This document shows positions 1-5,407 of a stretch of DNA of 6,478 nucleotides, piece after piece. The stretch comes from an uncultured Ellagibacter sp. (GTDB taxonomy: Bacteria > Actinomycetota > Coriobacteriia > Coriobacteriales > Eggerthellaceae). Position numbers and translations under genes: made by a program. The notes under the pieces are model-generated. The model had not been told where the DNA came from and did not search any database. It was given only the letters and a program-made list of their open reading frames with translations. The stretch lies in assembly GCF_934636505.1 (NCBI RefSeq), contig NZ_CAKUAL010000091.1, forward strand, positions 1 to 6,478. The letters are read 5' to 3'. Numbering within the stretch: position 1 is the first letter of the stretch; each line of letters opens with the position of its first letter.

Positions 1-943
1 TGATGTTATCGACGCTGCCGCCGTAGCTGGTAAGATCGCCCGTAAGCACGCCCGCGGAGAGCACGCCGAGGGAGGTCACGCCGATCATCATGAGGCCGAT
101 GATGACCGTGCCCATGATCATCGCGCCGTGGAGCGCTTTGGTGTTCTTAAAGCCCATGCAGCGCACCGCCGACTGGGGTAGGACGAAGGTGAAGATGCCG
201 ACGAGGAGCCACTGCGTGAAGTACAGCGACGCGGGCATGGAGCCGCCGCCGAAGGGCTCGAGCATCTCGGGGCGGTTTGCACGGATGGTGTCCATGATGT
301 TCTCGTAGCCGCCGCCGGCGGTGAGGATACCCGCTGCGAGCACGAAAATGCCGATGAGCATGGCGACGCCGCATATCGCGTCGGTCACCGCAACCCCGCG
401 GAAGCCGCCGATGGTGGTGAACAGCACGACCGCGACGCCGAAGAGCACGAGCCCCACCAGATACGAGTACCCGGTGACGGCCTCGAAGAGCTTCGCGCCG
501 CCCACGAACTGCGCGACCATCGTCGCCGCGAAGAAGAGCACGACCACGACCGCGCTCACGTTGGCGAGCGCGTTAGAGGAATAGCGCGCGCGGATGACGT
601 CGATCACGGTGACGGCATCGAGCTTGCGCGAGACGAGCGCCATTTTCTTCCCCAGGATGCCGTAGAGCAGAACGAGGGCTGTGACCTGAACGACTGCCAT
701 GTAAACCCAGCCCCAGCCAACGAGCCACGCCTGCCCGGGGCCGCCCACAAACGAGCTCACCGAGCCGTAGGTTGCGATCGTCGTCATAGCGAGTACGAAT
801 CCGCCAAGGGCGCGATTGCCGATGAAGTATTCCTTCACGAAACCGCCGCCGGCCACATACGTGCGCCGGCGCACAACAAGGCTCACCGCAAGCGCAAGGA
901 TAAGGAATAAGACAAGGGGCACGAGTGCAACGAGGTTACTCAT
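1..943 (-). CDS. panF: Sodium/pantothenate symporter PanF, C-terminus cut by window edge
   Basis: This gene encodes a solute:sodium symporter (SSS family) that imports pantothenate, the precursor of coenzyme A, with Na+ across the cytoplasmic membrane. I translated the minus strand from the ATG at 943 and the frame stays open to the left edge, giving 314 residues where E. coli PanF has about 480. The N-terminus is a hydrophobic helix (about residues 4-24) followed by RRR. Next comes EYFIGNRALGGFVLAMT, then a YGSVSSFVGGPG stretch (about 59-70) and GWGWVYMAVVQV. From memory these align closely with the E. coli PanF pattern EYFLGSRSMGGIVLAMT, SSFIGGPG and GWGWVL. About eight membrane segments are visible. 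The helix expected to hold the second Na+ site lies beyond the window. GAGGAGGGT at 951-959 is a strong ribosome binding site. The ATG lies inside the end of yhdT (8-base overlap), so translational coupling is likely. The substrate is inferred from PanF similarity and the yhdT linkage. Confidence 0.88.
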   Translation of the reverse strand, partial: MSNLVALVPLVLFLILALAVSLVVRRRTYVAGGGFVKEYFIGNRALGGFVLAMTTIATYGSVSSFVGGPGQAWLVGWGWVYMAVVQVTALVLLYGILGKKMALVSRKLDAVTVIDVIRARYSSNALANVSAVVVVLFFAATMVAQFVGGAKLFEAVTGYSYLVGLVLFGVAVVLFTTIGGFRGVAVTDAICGVAMLIGIFVLAAGILTAGGGYENIMDTIRANRPEMLEPFGGGSMPASLYFTQWLLVGIFTFVLPQSAVRCMGFKNTKALHGAMIMGTVIIGLMMIGVTSLGVLSAGVLTGDLTSYGGSVDNI

Positions 944-1250
944 GGCGCGCACCCTCCTCGCATGCCGCATCGGTGGCGGAGGCATCGGCCGAATCGTCGT
1001 CCAAGTCGAAATCGACGAAGACGCGACGGCTCAGCACGACCGCGGCGACTATCGCGGCGATCCATGGCGCCACACACCCGCCGATGATCCAAAGCGGCGT
1101 GTGGAACACCTCGATTTCCGTTCCGGCAAGCCCGAAGCCGCCGACAAGCCACACGATGATAATGCAGGCCAGCGCGATAACCGTCGCCCGCGCCTCCTTG
1201 TTCGCCTGCCGCATTTTGTCGCAATAGCCCCGCATTGATGGACTGCTCAC
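936..1250 (-). CDS. yhdT: YhdT-like DUF997 small membrane protein
   Basis: The product has 104 residues with two predicted membrane helices (about 23-42 and 53-74). A short cytoplasmic head contains QANKEAR (15-21), and the acidic tail begins FVDFDLDDD. E. coli YhdT has the same plan: an HKEAR head, two helices and an acidic IPLEDDD tail. The protein has no established biochemical role. It is encoded directly before panF in many bacteria and is thought to be an accessory of the symporter. I chose the GTG at 1250 because GGAAGGGG (1257-1264) sits six bases upstream. In-frame ATGs at 1235 and 1214 have no such site, although starting at 1214 would still keep the KEAR motif. The tail after residue 86 is longer than in E. 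coli and poor in recognisable sequence. The stop overlaps the panF start by 8 bases (ATGAGTAA). Confidence 0.8.
   Translation of the reverse strand: MSSPSMRGYCDKMRQANKEARATVIALACIIIVWLVGGFGLAGTEIEVFHTPLWIIGGCVAPWIAAIVAAVVLSRRVFVDFDLDDDSADASATDAACEEGARHE
951..959 (-). promoter_or_regulatory. Ribosome binding site of panF, inside yhdT
   Basis: The minus strand reads GAGGAGGGT, seven bases before the panF ATG. It lies within the last codons of yhdT. The purine-rich site and the 8-base gene overlap together fix the panF start. Confidence 0.7.
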
Positions 1251-1376
1251 GAAACGCCCCTTCCCAACCGGTGTCGTTTCCCCATGCTATCATCTGCCGC
1301 GCACGGGCGGGACGGGCTATTCTACCAACTTGGCTAAACGACGGGCGGGCGCCAATCGGGCAGGACGCTAGCCCCG
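1251..1376. other. Gap between trmB and yhdT with a duplicated trmB tail and a tRNA D-arm-like stretch
   Basis: The 126 bases hold no gene. Read on the minus strand, the part nearest trmB repeats the trmB 3' end (1334-1363). The middle resembles a tRNA D-arm (1319-1338), and the part nearest yhdT carries that gene's ribosome binding site. I found no convincing sigma-70 promoter and no hairpin followed by a T-run. It therefore stays open whether yhdT-panF is transcribed from trmB or from its own promoter here. Confidence 0.6.
1319..1338 (-). other. tRNA D-arm-like sequence, possible tRNA relic
   Basis: The minus strand reads TTTAGCCAAGTTGGTAGAAT. The common bacterial tRNA stretch covering positions 8 to 25 is close to TTTAGCTCAGTTGGTAGAGC, so 16 of 20 bases agree, including the run AGTTGGTAGA. 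Downstream there is no T-arm (GGTTCGA-type) and no acceptor stem partner, and the putative anticodon stem has a mismatch. This is not a working tRNA gene. It could be a decayed fragment or a chance match. Confidence 0.3.
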
Positions 1377-1406
1377 CTAGACAACAGGCGGGCGCCAGTC
1401 GGGCAG
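1334..1406 (-). repeat. Duplicated last ten codons of trmB
   Basis: Positions 1406-1377 (minus strand) encode LPDWRPPVV followed by TAG, the end of trmB. Positions 1363-1334 encode the same nine residues and TAG again. The two 30-base copies differ at four places. All are third codon positions and silent: GAC/GAT, CCT/CCC, GTT/GTC and GTC/GTT. The offset is 43 bases, so the second copy is out of frame with trmB and lies after its stop. The 13 bases between the copies contribute to a short inverted repeat, CTAGC-CCC-GCTAG, at 1368-1380, which straddles the real stop codon. Confidence 0.85.
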
Positions 1407-2231
1407 CCCCTTCTTGCGACGGTTCGCGTTGTAGCCGACGATGTTGTCGATCGAGCCCTGCATGCCGAAGGGGATGTAGTCGAGGTTCTCCAAATCCTCG
1501 GGAAGATAGCTCACAAGCGAGAGCGGCGCGGTTTGCTCCACATGCTCGGGGGCAGGCCCCGGCACCGCGCAAAAGCCCACGACCGGCGCGCCTTTCGCCA
1601 CGAGCTTGCGCTCGTAGCCGCTCCACGGCTCATCAGGAAACATCCCTCGCACGTCGTCGGTTTCCCACTCGATCTTGTAGCCTGCCAGCTCAAGCTGCGT
1701 CAAGGAGAAATCGCGAAACGGGGTGGAGTCGGTGCGCATGCGCACAGTGCCGCCTTCCTCAAGCACGCGGCGGTACTTCATCAGGCGATCGAGATAGGTC
1801 AGACGACGGGGCGCGCGCTTCTTCTTGGGAAACGGCGTCGGGAAGTTGATGAGGATACTTGCTAGCTCCCCCTCGTCGAACAGCTCGAGAACGTCAGGGT
1901 CCTCATCGTGCAGGAAGACGACGTTTCCCGCGCCCGCCTCGCATGCCGCCTCGGCCGAGCGCATCACGCAGATGGGATCGACGTCGATGCCCACGAAAAG
2001 CGTCTCAGGATCGGCCTCGGCACGCGCCACCGTGTACTCGCCCTTGCCGCACCCCAGATCGAGCACAACGCGAGAAAACGTCTCGTCATCGGGGCGCACT
2101 CCCCCTTCGGGCGCCCAGCGGCGCCACGCCCCCCGGCGAGCAGACGGCTCGAACTCGAGCGCTGCCTTCGCGCCTTCCATCCGCTTCTCAAGTGAAAATC
2201 CCTTGTGCAAACGACATGCCGCCGTGCGCAT
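1377..2231 (-). CDS. trmB: TrmB-family tRNA (guanine-N7)-methyltransferase, divergent
   Basis: TrmB methylates N7 of guanosine 46 in the tRNA variable loop using S-adenosylmethionine, in the cytoplasm. From the ATG at 2231 the product has 284 residues, longer than the usual 210-240. The SAM-binding fold is clear: LDLGCGKGEY (57-66), GIDVD (81-85), then ILINFPTPFPKKKR (126-139), RTDSTPF (166-172) and SGYERK (204-209). The usual family signature is NFPDPWPKxRHxKRR. Here Asp is replaced by Thr132, Trp by Phe134, and the His position by Arg, while the later Asp168 and Glu207 remain. After about residue 215 a tail of some 70 residues has no match I know. The ATG is preceded by GGAGG (2240-2244, 8-base spacing). 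A TTG at 2246 in the same frame lies upstream of that site and is less likely. The gene follows thrS and its terminator. The fold is secure; activity on G46 is less so. Confidence 0.78.
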   Translation of the reverse strand: MRTAACRLHKGFSLEKRMEGAKAALEFEPSARRGAWRRWAPEGGVRPDDETFSRVVLDLGCGKGEYTVARAEADPETLFVGIDVDPICVMRSAEAACEAGAGNVVFLHDEDPDVLELFDEGELASILINFPTPFPKKKRAPRRLTYLDRLMKYRRVLEEGGTVRMRTDSTPFRDFSLTQLELAGYKIEWETDDVRGMFPDEPWSGYERKLVAKGAPVVGFCAVPGPAPEHVEQTAPLSLVSYLPEDLENLDYIPFGMQGSIDNIVGYNANRRKKGLPDWRPPVV

Positions 2232-2239
2232 CTTCCAAG

Positions 2240-2244
2240 CCTCC
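2240..2244 (-). promoter_or_regulatory. Ribosome binding site that sets the trmB start
   Basis: The minus strand reads GGAGG, eight bases before the ATG at 2231. It lies just downstream of an in-frame TTG at 2246, which argues against that TTG as the start. Confidence 0.7.
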
Positions 2245-2254
2245 AACCGAAATC

Positions 2255-2293
2255 AATAAAAACGGCGGGCGCCCATCGCAGGACAGCCCGCCG
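2255..2293 (-). terminator. Rho-independent terminator of thrS
   Basis: On the minus strand, CGGCGGGC (2293-2286) pairs perfectly with GCCCGCCG (2270-2263) across a 15-base loop. The tract TTTTTATT (2262-2255) follows. It starts 38 bases after the thrS stop. The stem is GC-only and eight pairs long, so termination should be strong. The downstream arm plus part of the loop resembles the trmB 3' end and its duplicate (CTGC, GAT, GGCGCCCGCC in the same order). Confidence 0.88.
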
Positions 2294-2331
2294 CAACAGC
2301 CAATCACAAGGTTATACCAGGCCACACGAGA

Positions 2332-4224
2332 TTATGCGCGCGTGCGAATCTCCTCGCACACCTTCGCGCAGAAGTCCTCGATCGTGGAGGGGTGCGTCTC
2401 GTTCGTGCGGTCGCGCACGGAGATGGTGCCCTCCTCGGCCTCCTTCTCGCCCACGATCACCATATAGGGCACGCGGTCGATGGAGCGCGCCTCACGGATC
2501 TTGTAGCCGATCTTCTCGTCGCGGTTGTCCACCACAACGCGGATGCCGGCTGCCTCGATCGCGTCGGCGACCTTGTGCGCGTAATCGCGGCTCTTCTCGG
2601 AAACGGGAAGCACCTTCACCTGCATCGGCGCGAGCCATACGGGGAACTTGCCCGCATAATGCTCGATCAGGATGCCGATGAAGCGCTCGACCGAGCCGTA
2701 GCACACGCGATGGAGCATGACCGGGCGCTTCTTCGAGCCGTCCGCGTCGGTGTATTCCAGATCGAAGTTCTGCGGCATCTGGAAGTCGAGCTGCACGGTG
2801 CCGCACTGCCAGGTGCGTCCGAGCGAGTCGGTCAGGTGGAAGTCGATCTTGGGGCCGTAGAAGGCGCCGTCGCCCTCGTTGACCTCGTATTCCATGCCGA
2901 GCTCCTCAAGCGCGGTCTTAAGGCCGGCCTCGGCTGCGGCCCAATCCTCGTCCGAGCCCATCGAATCCTCGGGGCGTGTGGAAAGCTCGACGTGGTAGGT
3001 GAACCCGAACTGCTGGTAGACCGAGTCGATGAGCTTGACGACGCCCACGATTTCCTCGGTCAGCTGGTCGGGGCGCACGAACAGGTGCGCATCGTCCTGG
3101 TTGAAGCAGCGCACGCGGAACAGGCCGTGCAGCGCACCCTTCATCTCGTGGCGGTGTACCAGTCCGATCTCGCCCGCACGAATAGGCAGGTCGCGATAGC
3201 TATGCGGTTTAGACGCGTACACGAGCACGCCGCCCGGGCAGTTCATCGGCTTCACGCAGTACTCTTCTTCGTCGATGACCGTCGAGTACATGTTGTCCTT
3301 GTAGTGGTCCCAGTGGCCCGACGTCTGCCACAGCTGCTTGTTCATGATCATCGGCGTGGAGATTTCCACGTAGCCGGCCTTCTTGTGGATCTCGCGCCAG
3401 TAGTCGAGCAGCGTGTTCTTCAAGATCATGCCGTTGGGCAGGAAGAACGGGAAGCCCGGCGCCTCGTCGCGCATCATGAAGATATCCATCTCGCGGCCGA
3501 TGCGGCGATGGTCGCGCTTCTCGGCCTCTTCGAGGTTGTGCAGGTACTCCTCGAGCTCCGACTTCTTGAAGAAGGCCGTGCCGTAGAGGCGCTGCAGCTG
3601 CTCGCGCGTCGCGTCGCCGCGCCAATAGGCACCAGCGAGCTTCATCATCTTGAAGGCGCCGATTTTGCCGGCGGAGGGGACGTGCGGGCCGGCGCACAAA
3701 TCGACAAAGGACCCGTGGCGGTAGATCGAGATTTCCTGGTCGGTCAAGTCGTCGATGTGCTCCAACTTGAAGCGCTGGTCAGCGAAGATCTTCTTCGCCT
3801 CGTCGATGCTCACGACCTCGCGCACGAAAGGCTCGTCTGCCTTGACGATTTCGGCCATCTTCTTCTCGATGGCGCCGAAGTCGTCGGAGGAGATGTTGTT
3901 AGGAAGCTCGAAATCGTAGAAGTAGCCGTCGTCGGTCGCAGGGCCGAAGGCAATCTGCGTGCCGGGGTAGAGCTCCTGCACGGCTTCCGCCATGATGTGA
4001 GCGCAGGAGTGGCGCATGATGTGGAGCGCCTCGGGGCTTTTCGCGGTAATGATCTCAACGGTTGCCCCGTCTGTCACGGTTGCTGTGAGGTCGACCAGTG
4101 TGCCGTCAACCTTGCCAGCCAGCGCAGCCTTCGCAAGGCCCGCGCCGATGGAAGCCGCAACGTCGGCGACGGTCGCGCCGGCAGCGAGCTCTTTTACCGA
4201 GCCATCGGGTAGTGCAATATTCAT
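2332..4224 (-). CDS. thrS: Threonyl-tRNA synthetase
   Basis: This is a class II aminoacyl-tRNA synthetase that charges tRNA-Thr and edits mischarged Ser-tRNA-Thr. The 630 residues compare with 642 in E. coli. The domains in order are TGS (about 1-60), editing domain (about 61-225), catalytic core (about 245-530) and anticodon-binding domain (about 535-630). The editing residues are present: H72 and H76 (HSCAH), C177 and H181 (DLCAGPH). The zinc ligands are C329 (MNCPGG), H380 (QDDAH) and H505 (MLHR). Motif 2 is FRVRCFNQDD, with R370 and R372. Motif 3 is YGSVERFIGILIEHY. The anticodon domain carries WLAPMQVKVLPVS and the VDNRDEKIGYKIREA segment. The ATG at 4224 has AAGGA six bases upstream and begins the canonical TGS domain. 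The same frame is open further upstream to 4866, but that stretch has no synthetase sequence. Nothing essential is missing, so the enzyme should be functional. Confidence 0.98.
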   Translation of the reverse strand: MNIALPDGSVKELAAGATVADVAASIGAGLAKAALAGKVDGTLVDLTATVTDGATVEIITAKSPEALHIMRHSCAHIMAEAVQELYPGTQIAFGPATDDGYFYDFELPNNISSDDFGAIEKKMAEIVKADEPFVREVVSIDEAKKIFADQRFKLEHIDDLTDQEISIYRHGSFVDLCAGPHVPSAGKIGAFKMMKLAGAYWRGDATREQLQRLYGTAFFKKSELEEYLHNLEEAEKRDHRRIGREMDIFMMRDEAPGFPFFLPNGMILKNTLLDYWREIHKKAGYVEISTPMIMNKQLWQTSGHWDHYKDNMYSTVIDEEEYCVKPMNCPGGVLVYASKPHSYRDLPIRAGEIGLVHRHEMKGALHGLFRVRCFNQDDAHLFVRPDQLTEEIVGVVKLIDSVYQQFGFTYHVELSTRPEDSMGSDEDWAAAEAGLKTALEELGMEYEVNEGDGAFYGPKIDFHLTDSLGRTWQCGTVQLDFQMPQNFDLEYTDADGSKKRPVMLHRVCYGSVERFIGILIEHYAGKFPVWLAPMQVKVLPVSEKSRDYAHKVADAIEAAGIRVVVDNRDEKIGYKIREARSIDRVPYMVIVGEKEAEEGTISVRDRTNETHPSTIEDFCAKVCEEIRTRA

Positions 4225-4241
4225 GAGAGTCCTTCCCCATG

Positions 4242-4262
4242 TCAGGCGGCCAGCCCGCCTGA
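4242..4262 (-). promoter_or_regulatory. Perfect hairpin in the thrS leader
   Basis: TCAGGCGG and CCGCCTGA form an 8-bp perfect stem around a 5-base loop (GCTGG on the minus strand). It ends 17 bases before the thrS ATG and just upstream of GGGGAAGGA. No T-tract follows, so it is not a terminator. In E. coli, ThrRS represses its own translation by binding a tRNA-Thr-like hairpin in its leader. The position here is compatible with such control, but the loop does not contain a threonine anticodon. Confidence 0.5.
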
Positions 4263-4276
4263 ACCGTTGATTTCCT

Positions 4277-4338
4277 CGCTTGCGCAATTCGAAACACAAG
4301 CCAAACAAACATGATAAGCGATGAAAACGCTTGCGCAA
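4277..4338. repeat. Two identical CGCTTGCGCAA elements, 51 bases apart
   Basis: CGCTTGCGCAA occurs at 4277-4287 and again at 4328-4338. Each copy contains the 8-base palindrome TTGCGCAA (4280-4287 and 4331-4338). Inverted or partial copies of CTTGCG follow at 4340-4345 and 4353-4358. The two sites bracket the candidate thrS -10. One overlaps the -35 and the other lies about 18-25 bases into the leader. This looks like a pair of operators, but no regulator is identified. Confidence 0.5.
4311..4338 (-). promoter_or_regulatory. Candidate thrS promoter
   Basis: The minus strand shows TTGCGC (4338-4333) as -35 and TATCAT (4316-4311) as -10, with a 16-base spacer. Transcription would begin near 4304 and give a leader of about 80 bases. 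The -35 lies within one of the two TTGCGCAA palindromes. Confidence 0.45.
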
Positions 4339-4407
4339 CCGCAAGCACGAAACTTGCGTTAAGATAGTGCGGTTTCGGAAGGCGAAACGAAAACGAACCG
4401 TACAACG

Positions 4408-4413
4408 AAGGAG
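4408..4413 (+). promoter_or_regulatory. Ribosome binding site of the RmlD-like gene
   Basis: AAGGAG lies nine bases before the ATG at 4423. It is the only good site near the start and fixes it. Confidence 0.65.
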
Positions 4414-4422
4414 CATCCGTCC

Positions 4423-5286
4423 ATGAGCGTTGAGTCTCAGGCAACCGTATGGATCACCGGCGCCGCCGGGCGCATGGGCCGCACGATCAACGCGCGACTC
4501 GACCACGATCGATATCGCGTCGTGACAACCGATAGGGAACTTGATATCGTCGATCTGCAGCGAAGCCTCGCCTTCGCCGAGTCGGAGAAACCCTCTTTCG
4601 TCATCAACTGCGCCGCTCTTGCAAGCCGCACCGAAGCCGAGGCCAACCCCGACCGCGCCTATCAGGTGAACGCGCTCGGCGCGCGCAATCTCGCCATCGC
4701 GAGCGCCTCGGTGGGGGCAACGCTTGTGCACTTGTCGACCGACGATTTGTTCCCCGCCATGTCCGAGCATCCCTTCAACGAGTTCGACCCGACCGACCCG
4801 CCGCACGTCTACGGCAAGTCGAAGCTCGCCGGCGAGCGGTTCGTGTGCGAGCTCAACCGCCGCCACATCATCGTGCGCTCGTCATGGGTCTACACCGCCG
4901 AGCCCGACGACATCCTCCCGCGAGCCTTGAAGGCGAGCCGCGAGGGTCGCACCGTGTACGTGCCCGCGAACCAGTTCGCGTGCCCCACCTCGGCCGATAC
5001 GTTCGCCAAGGCCGTCGTGGCCGTCATGGAGTCCAACGAGTTCGGCACCTTCCATGCCGCCTGCACGGGCGTGACGAGCCGCTTCGAGTTCTTCGAGCGC
5101 GCCTTCGAGCTGGTGGGAGAACCGATCGGCAACCTGCGCGGAGCGAGCAAGCCCGAGCACGGCTACCGCATCGAGCTCGACAACATGATGGCGCGCCTGA
5201 CGGGCGTGTTCGAGATGCCCACCTGGGAAGACGACCTGGCCGCCTTCGTCGCGAGCCACGATTTGACAGCAGGCGGCGAGAAGTAA
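4423..5286 (+). CDS. RmlD-like NAD(P)-dependent sugar-nucleotide reductase (extended SDR)
   Basis: The product has 287 residues, close to the usual RmlD length of about 280-300. RmlD reduces dTDP-4-dehydro-L-rhamnose to dTDP-L-rhamnose in the cytoplasm. The nucleotide-binding loop TGAAGRMG (12-19) opens a Rossmann fold. It is followed by INCAAL (61-66) and HLSTDDLF (103-110, usually STDYVF). The catalytic Tyr130 and Lys134 lie in VYGKSKLAGE, and RSSWVY (152-157) matches the RmlD R-x-x-W-x-Y pattern. AAGGAG at 4408-4413 supports the ATG at 4423. No rmlA, rmlB, rmlC or glycosyltransferase gene is in the window, so rhamnose synthesis is unproven. A related role, such as another deoxysugar reductase, is equally possible. 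It is transcribed divergently from thrS and converges on the LOTUS gene. Confidence 0.8.
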   Translation: MSVESQATVWITGAAGRMGRTINARLDHDRYRVVTTDRELDIVDLQRSLAFAESEKPSFVINCAALASRTEAEANPDRAYQVNALGARNLAIASASVGATLVHLSTDDLFPAMSEHPFNEFDPTDPPHVYGKSKLAGERFVCELNRRHIIVRSSWVYTAEPDDILPRALKASREGRTVYVPANQFACPTSADTFAKAVVAVMESNEFGTFHAACTGVTSRFEFFERAFELVGEPIGNLRGASKPEHGYRIELDNMMARLTGVFEMPTWEDDLAAFVASHDLTAGGEK

Positions 5287-5320
5287 GCGCGCGAGCCCCG
5301 GCGGCCCCAGAGGAAGGCGC

Positions 5321-5400
5321 GTGCCCCACCGTCGAGGGTACGCTCCCACCGTCAAGGGCGTTCCACTCCCGATTGAAGGACACTTCGCCCCTCCGCAAGG
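5321..5400. repeat. Imperfect tandem repeat of about 20 bases between convergent genes
   Basis: CCCACCGTCGAGGG (5325-5338) and CCCACCGTCAAGGG (5345-5358) match at 13 of 14 bases with a 20-base period. Two weaker units may follow, ending in GAAGGA (about 5374-5380) and GCAAGGG (about 5395-5401). The stretch sits in the 121-base gap between two convergent stop codons. It contains no clear hairpin with a T-run, so no terminator is called for either gene. Confidence 0.5.
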
Positions 5401-5407
5401 GAACGCG

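Larger units (their letters stand above)
4225..4422. promoter_or_regulatory. Divergent control region between thrS and the RmlD-like gene
   Basis: This 198-base stretch is less GC-rich than its flanks and holds no gene. It contains a candidate thrS promoter, two identical 11-base elements, a perfect hairpin before the thrS start, and the ribosome binding sites of both genes. I could not find a convincing -35/-10 pair for the plus-strand gene. TAAGAT at 4360-4365 is the best -10, but it has no acceptable -35. Confidence 0.6.

Noticed and set aside
1250..1340. Complete tRNA gene on the minus strand
   Set aside because: Only the D-arm resembles a tRNA. No T-arm, no acceptor stem and no proper anticodon loop (position 33 would be C) could be found.
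1334..1380. Rho-independent terminator after trmB
   Set aside because: The only pairings are about five GC pairs with a large loop (GCGGG with CCCGC), and no real T-run follows, only GTCGTTTAG. It may be a decayed relative of the thrS terminator but is not supported as functional.
2232..2246. TTG at 2246 as the trmB start
   Set aside because: The GGAGG at 2240-2244 lies downstream of this TTG and is correctly spaced for the ATG at 2231.
2392..4212. Open reading frame of 606 codons on the plus strand, opposite thrS
   Set aside because: It lies entirely antisense to an unmistakable ThrRS gene. Its sequence is a Val/Leu/His/Asp-rich shadow with no domain. GC-rich third positions in thrS remove stops from the opposite frame.
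4331..4365. Plus-strand promoter TTGCGC/TAAGAT for the RmlD-like gene
   Set aside because: The spacer would be 23 bases, well outside the usual 16-18, and no better -35 is present for TAAGAT.
4225..4866. N-terminal extension of thrS by about 214 codons
   Set aside because: The frame happens to be open upstream, but the extension runs antisense through the RmlD-like gene and the promoter region. The ATG at 4224 has a good ribosome binding site and starts a normal TGS domain.
5287..5407. Bidirectional terminator between the convergent genes
   Set aside because: Candidate stems (GGGCG/CGCCC with a 25-base loop, GAAG/CTTC) are short and lack T- or A-tracts on either side.
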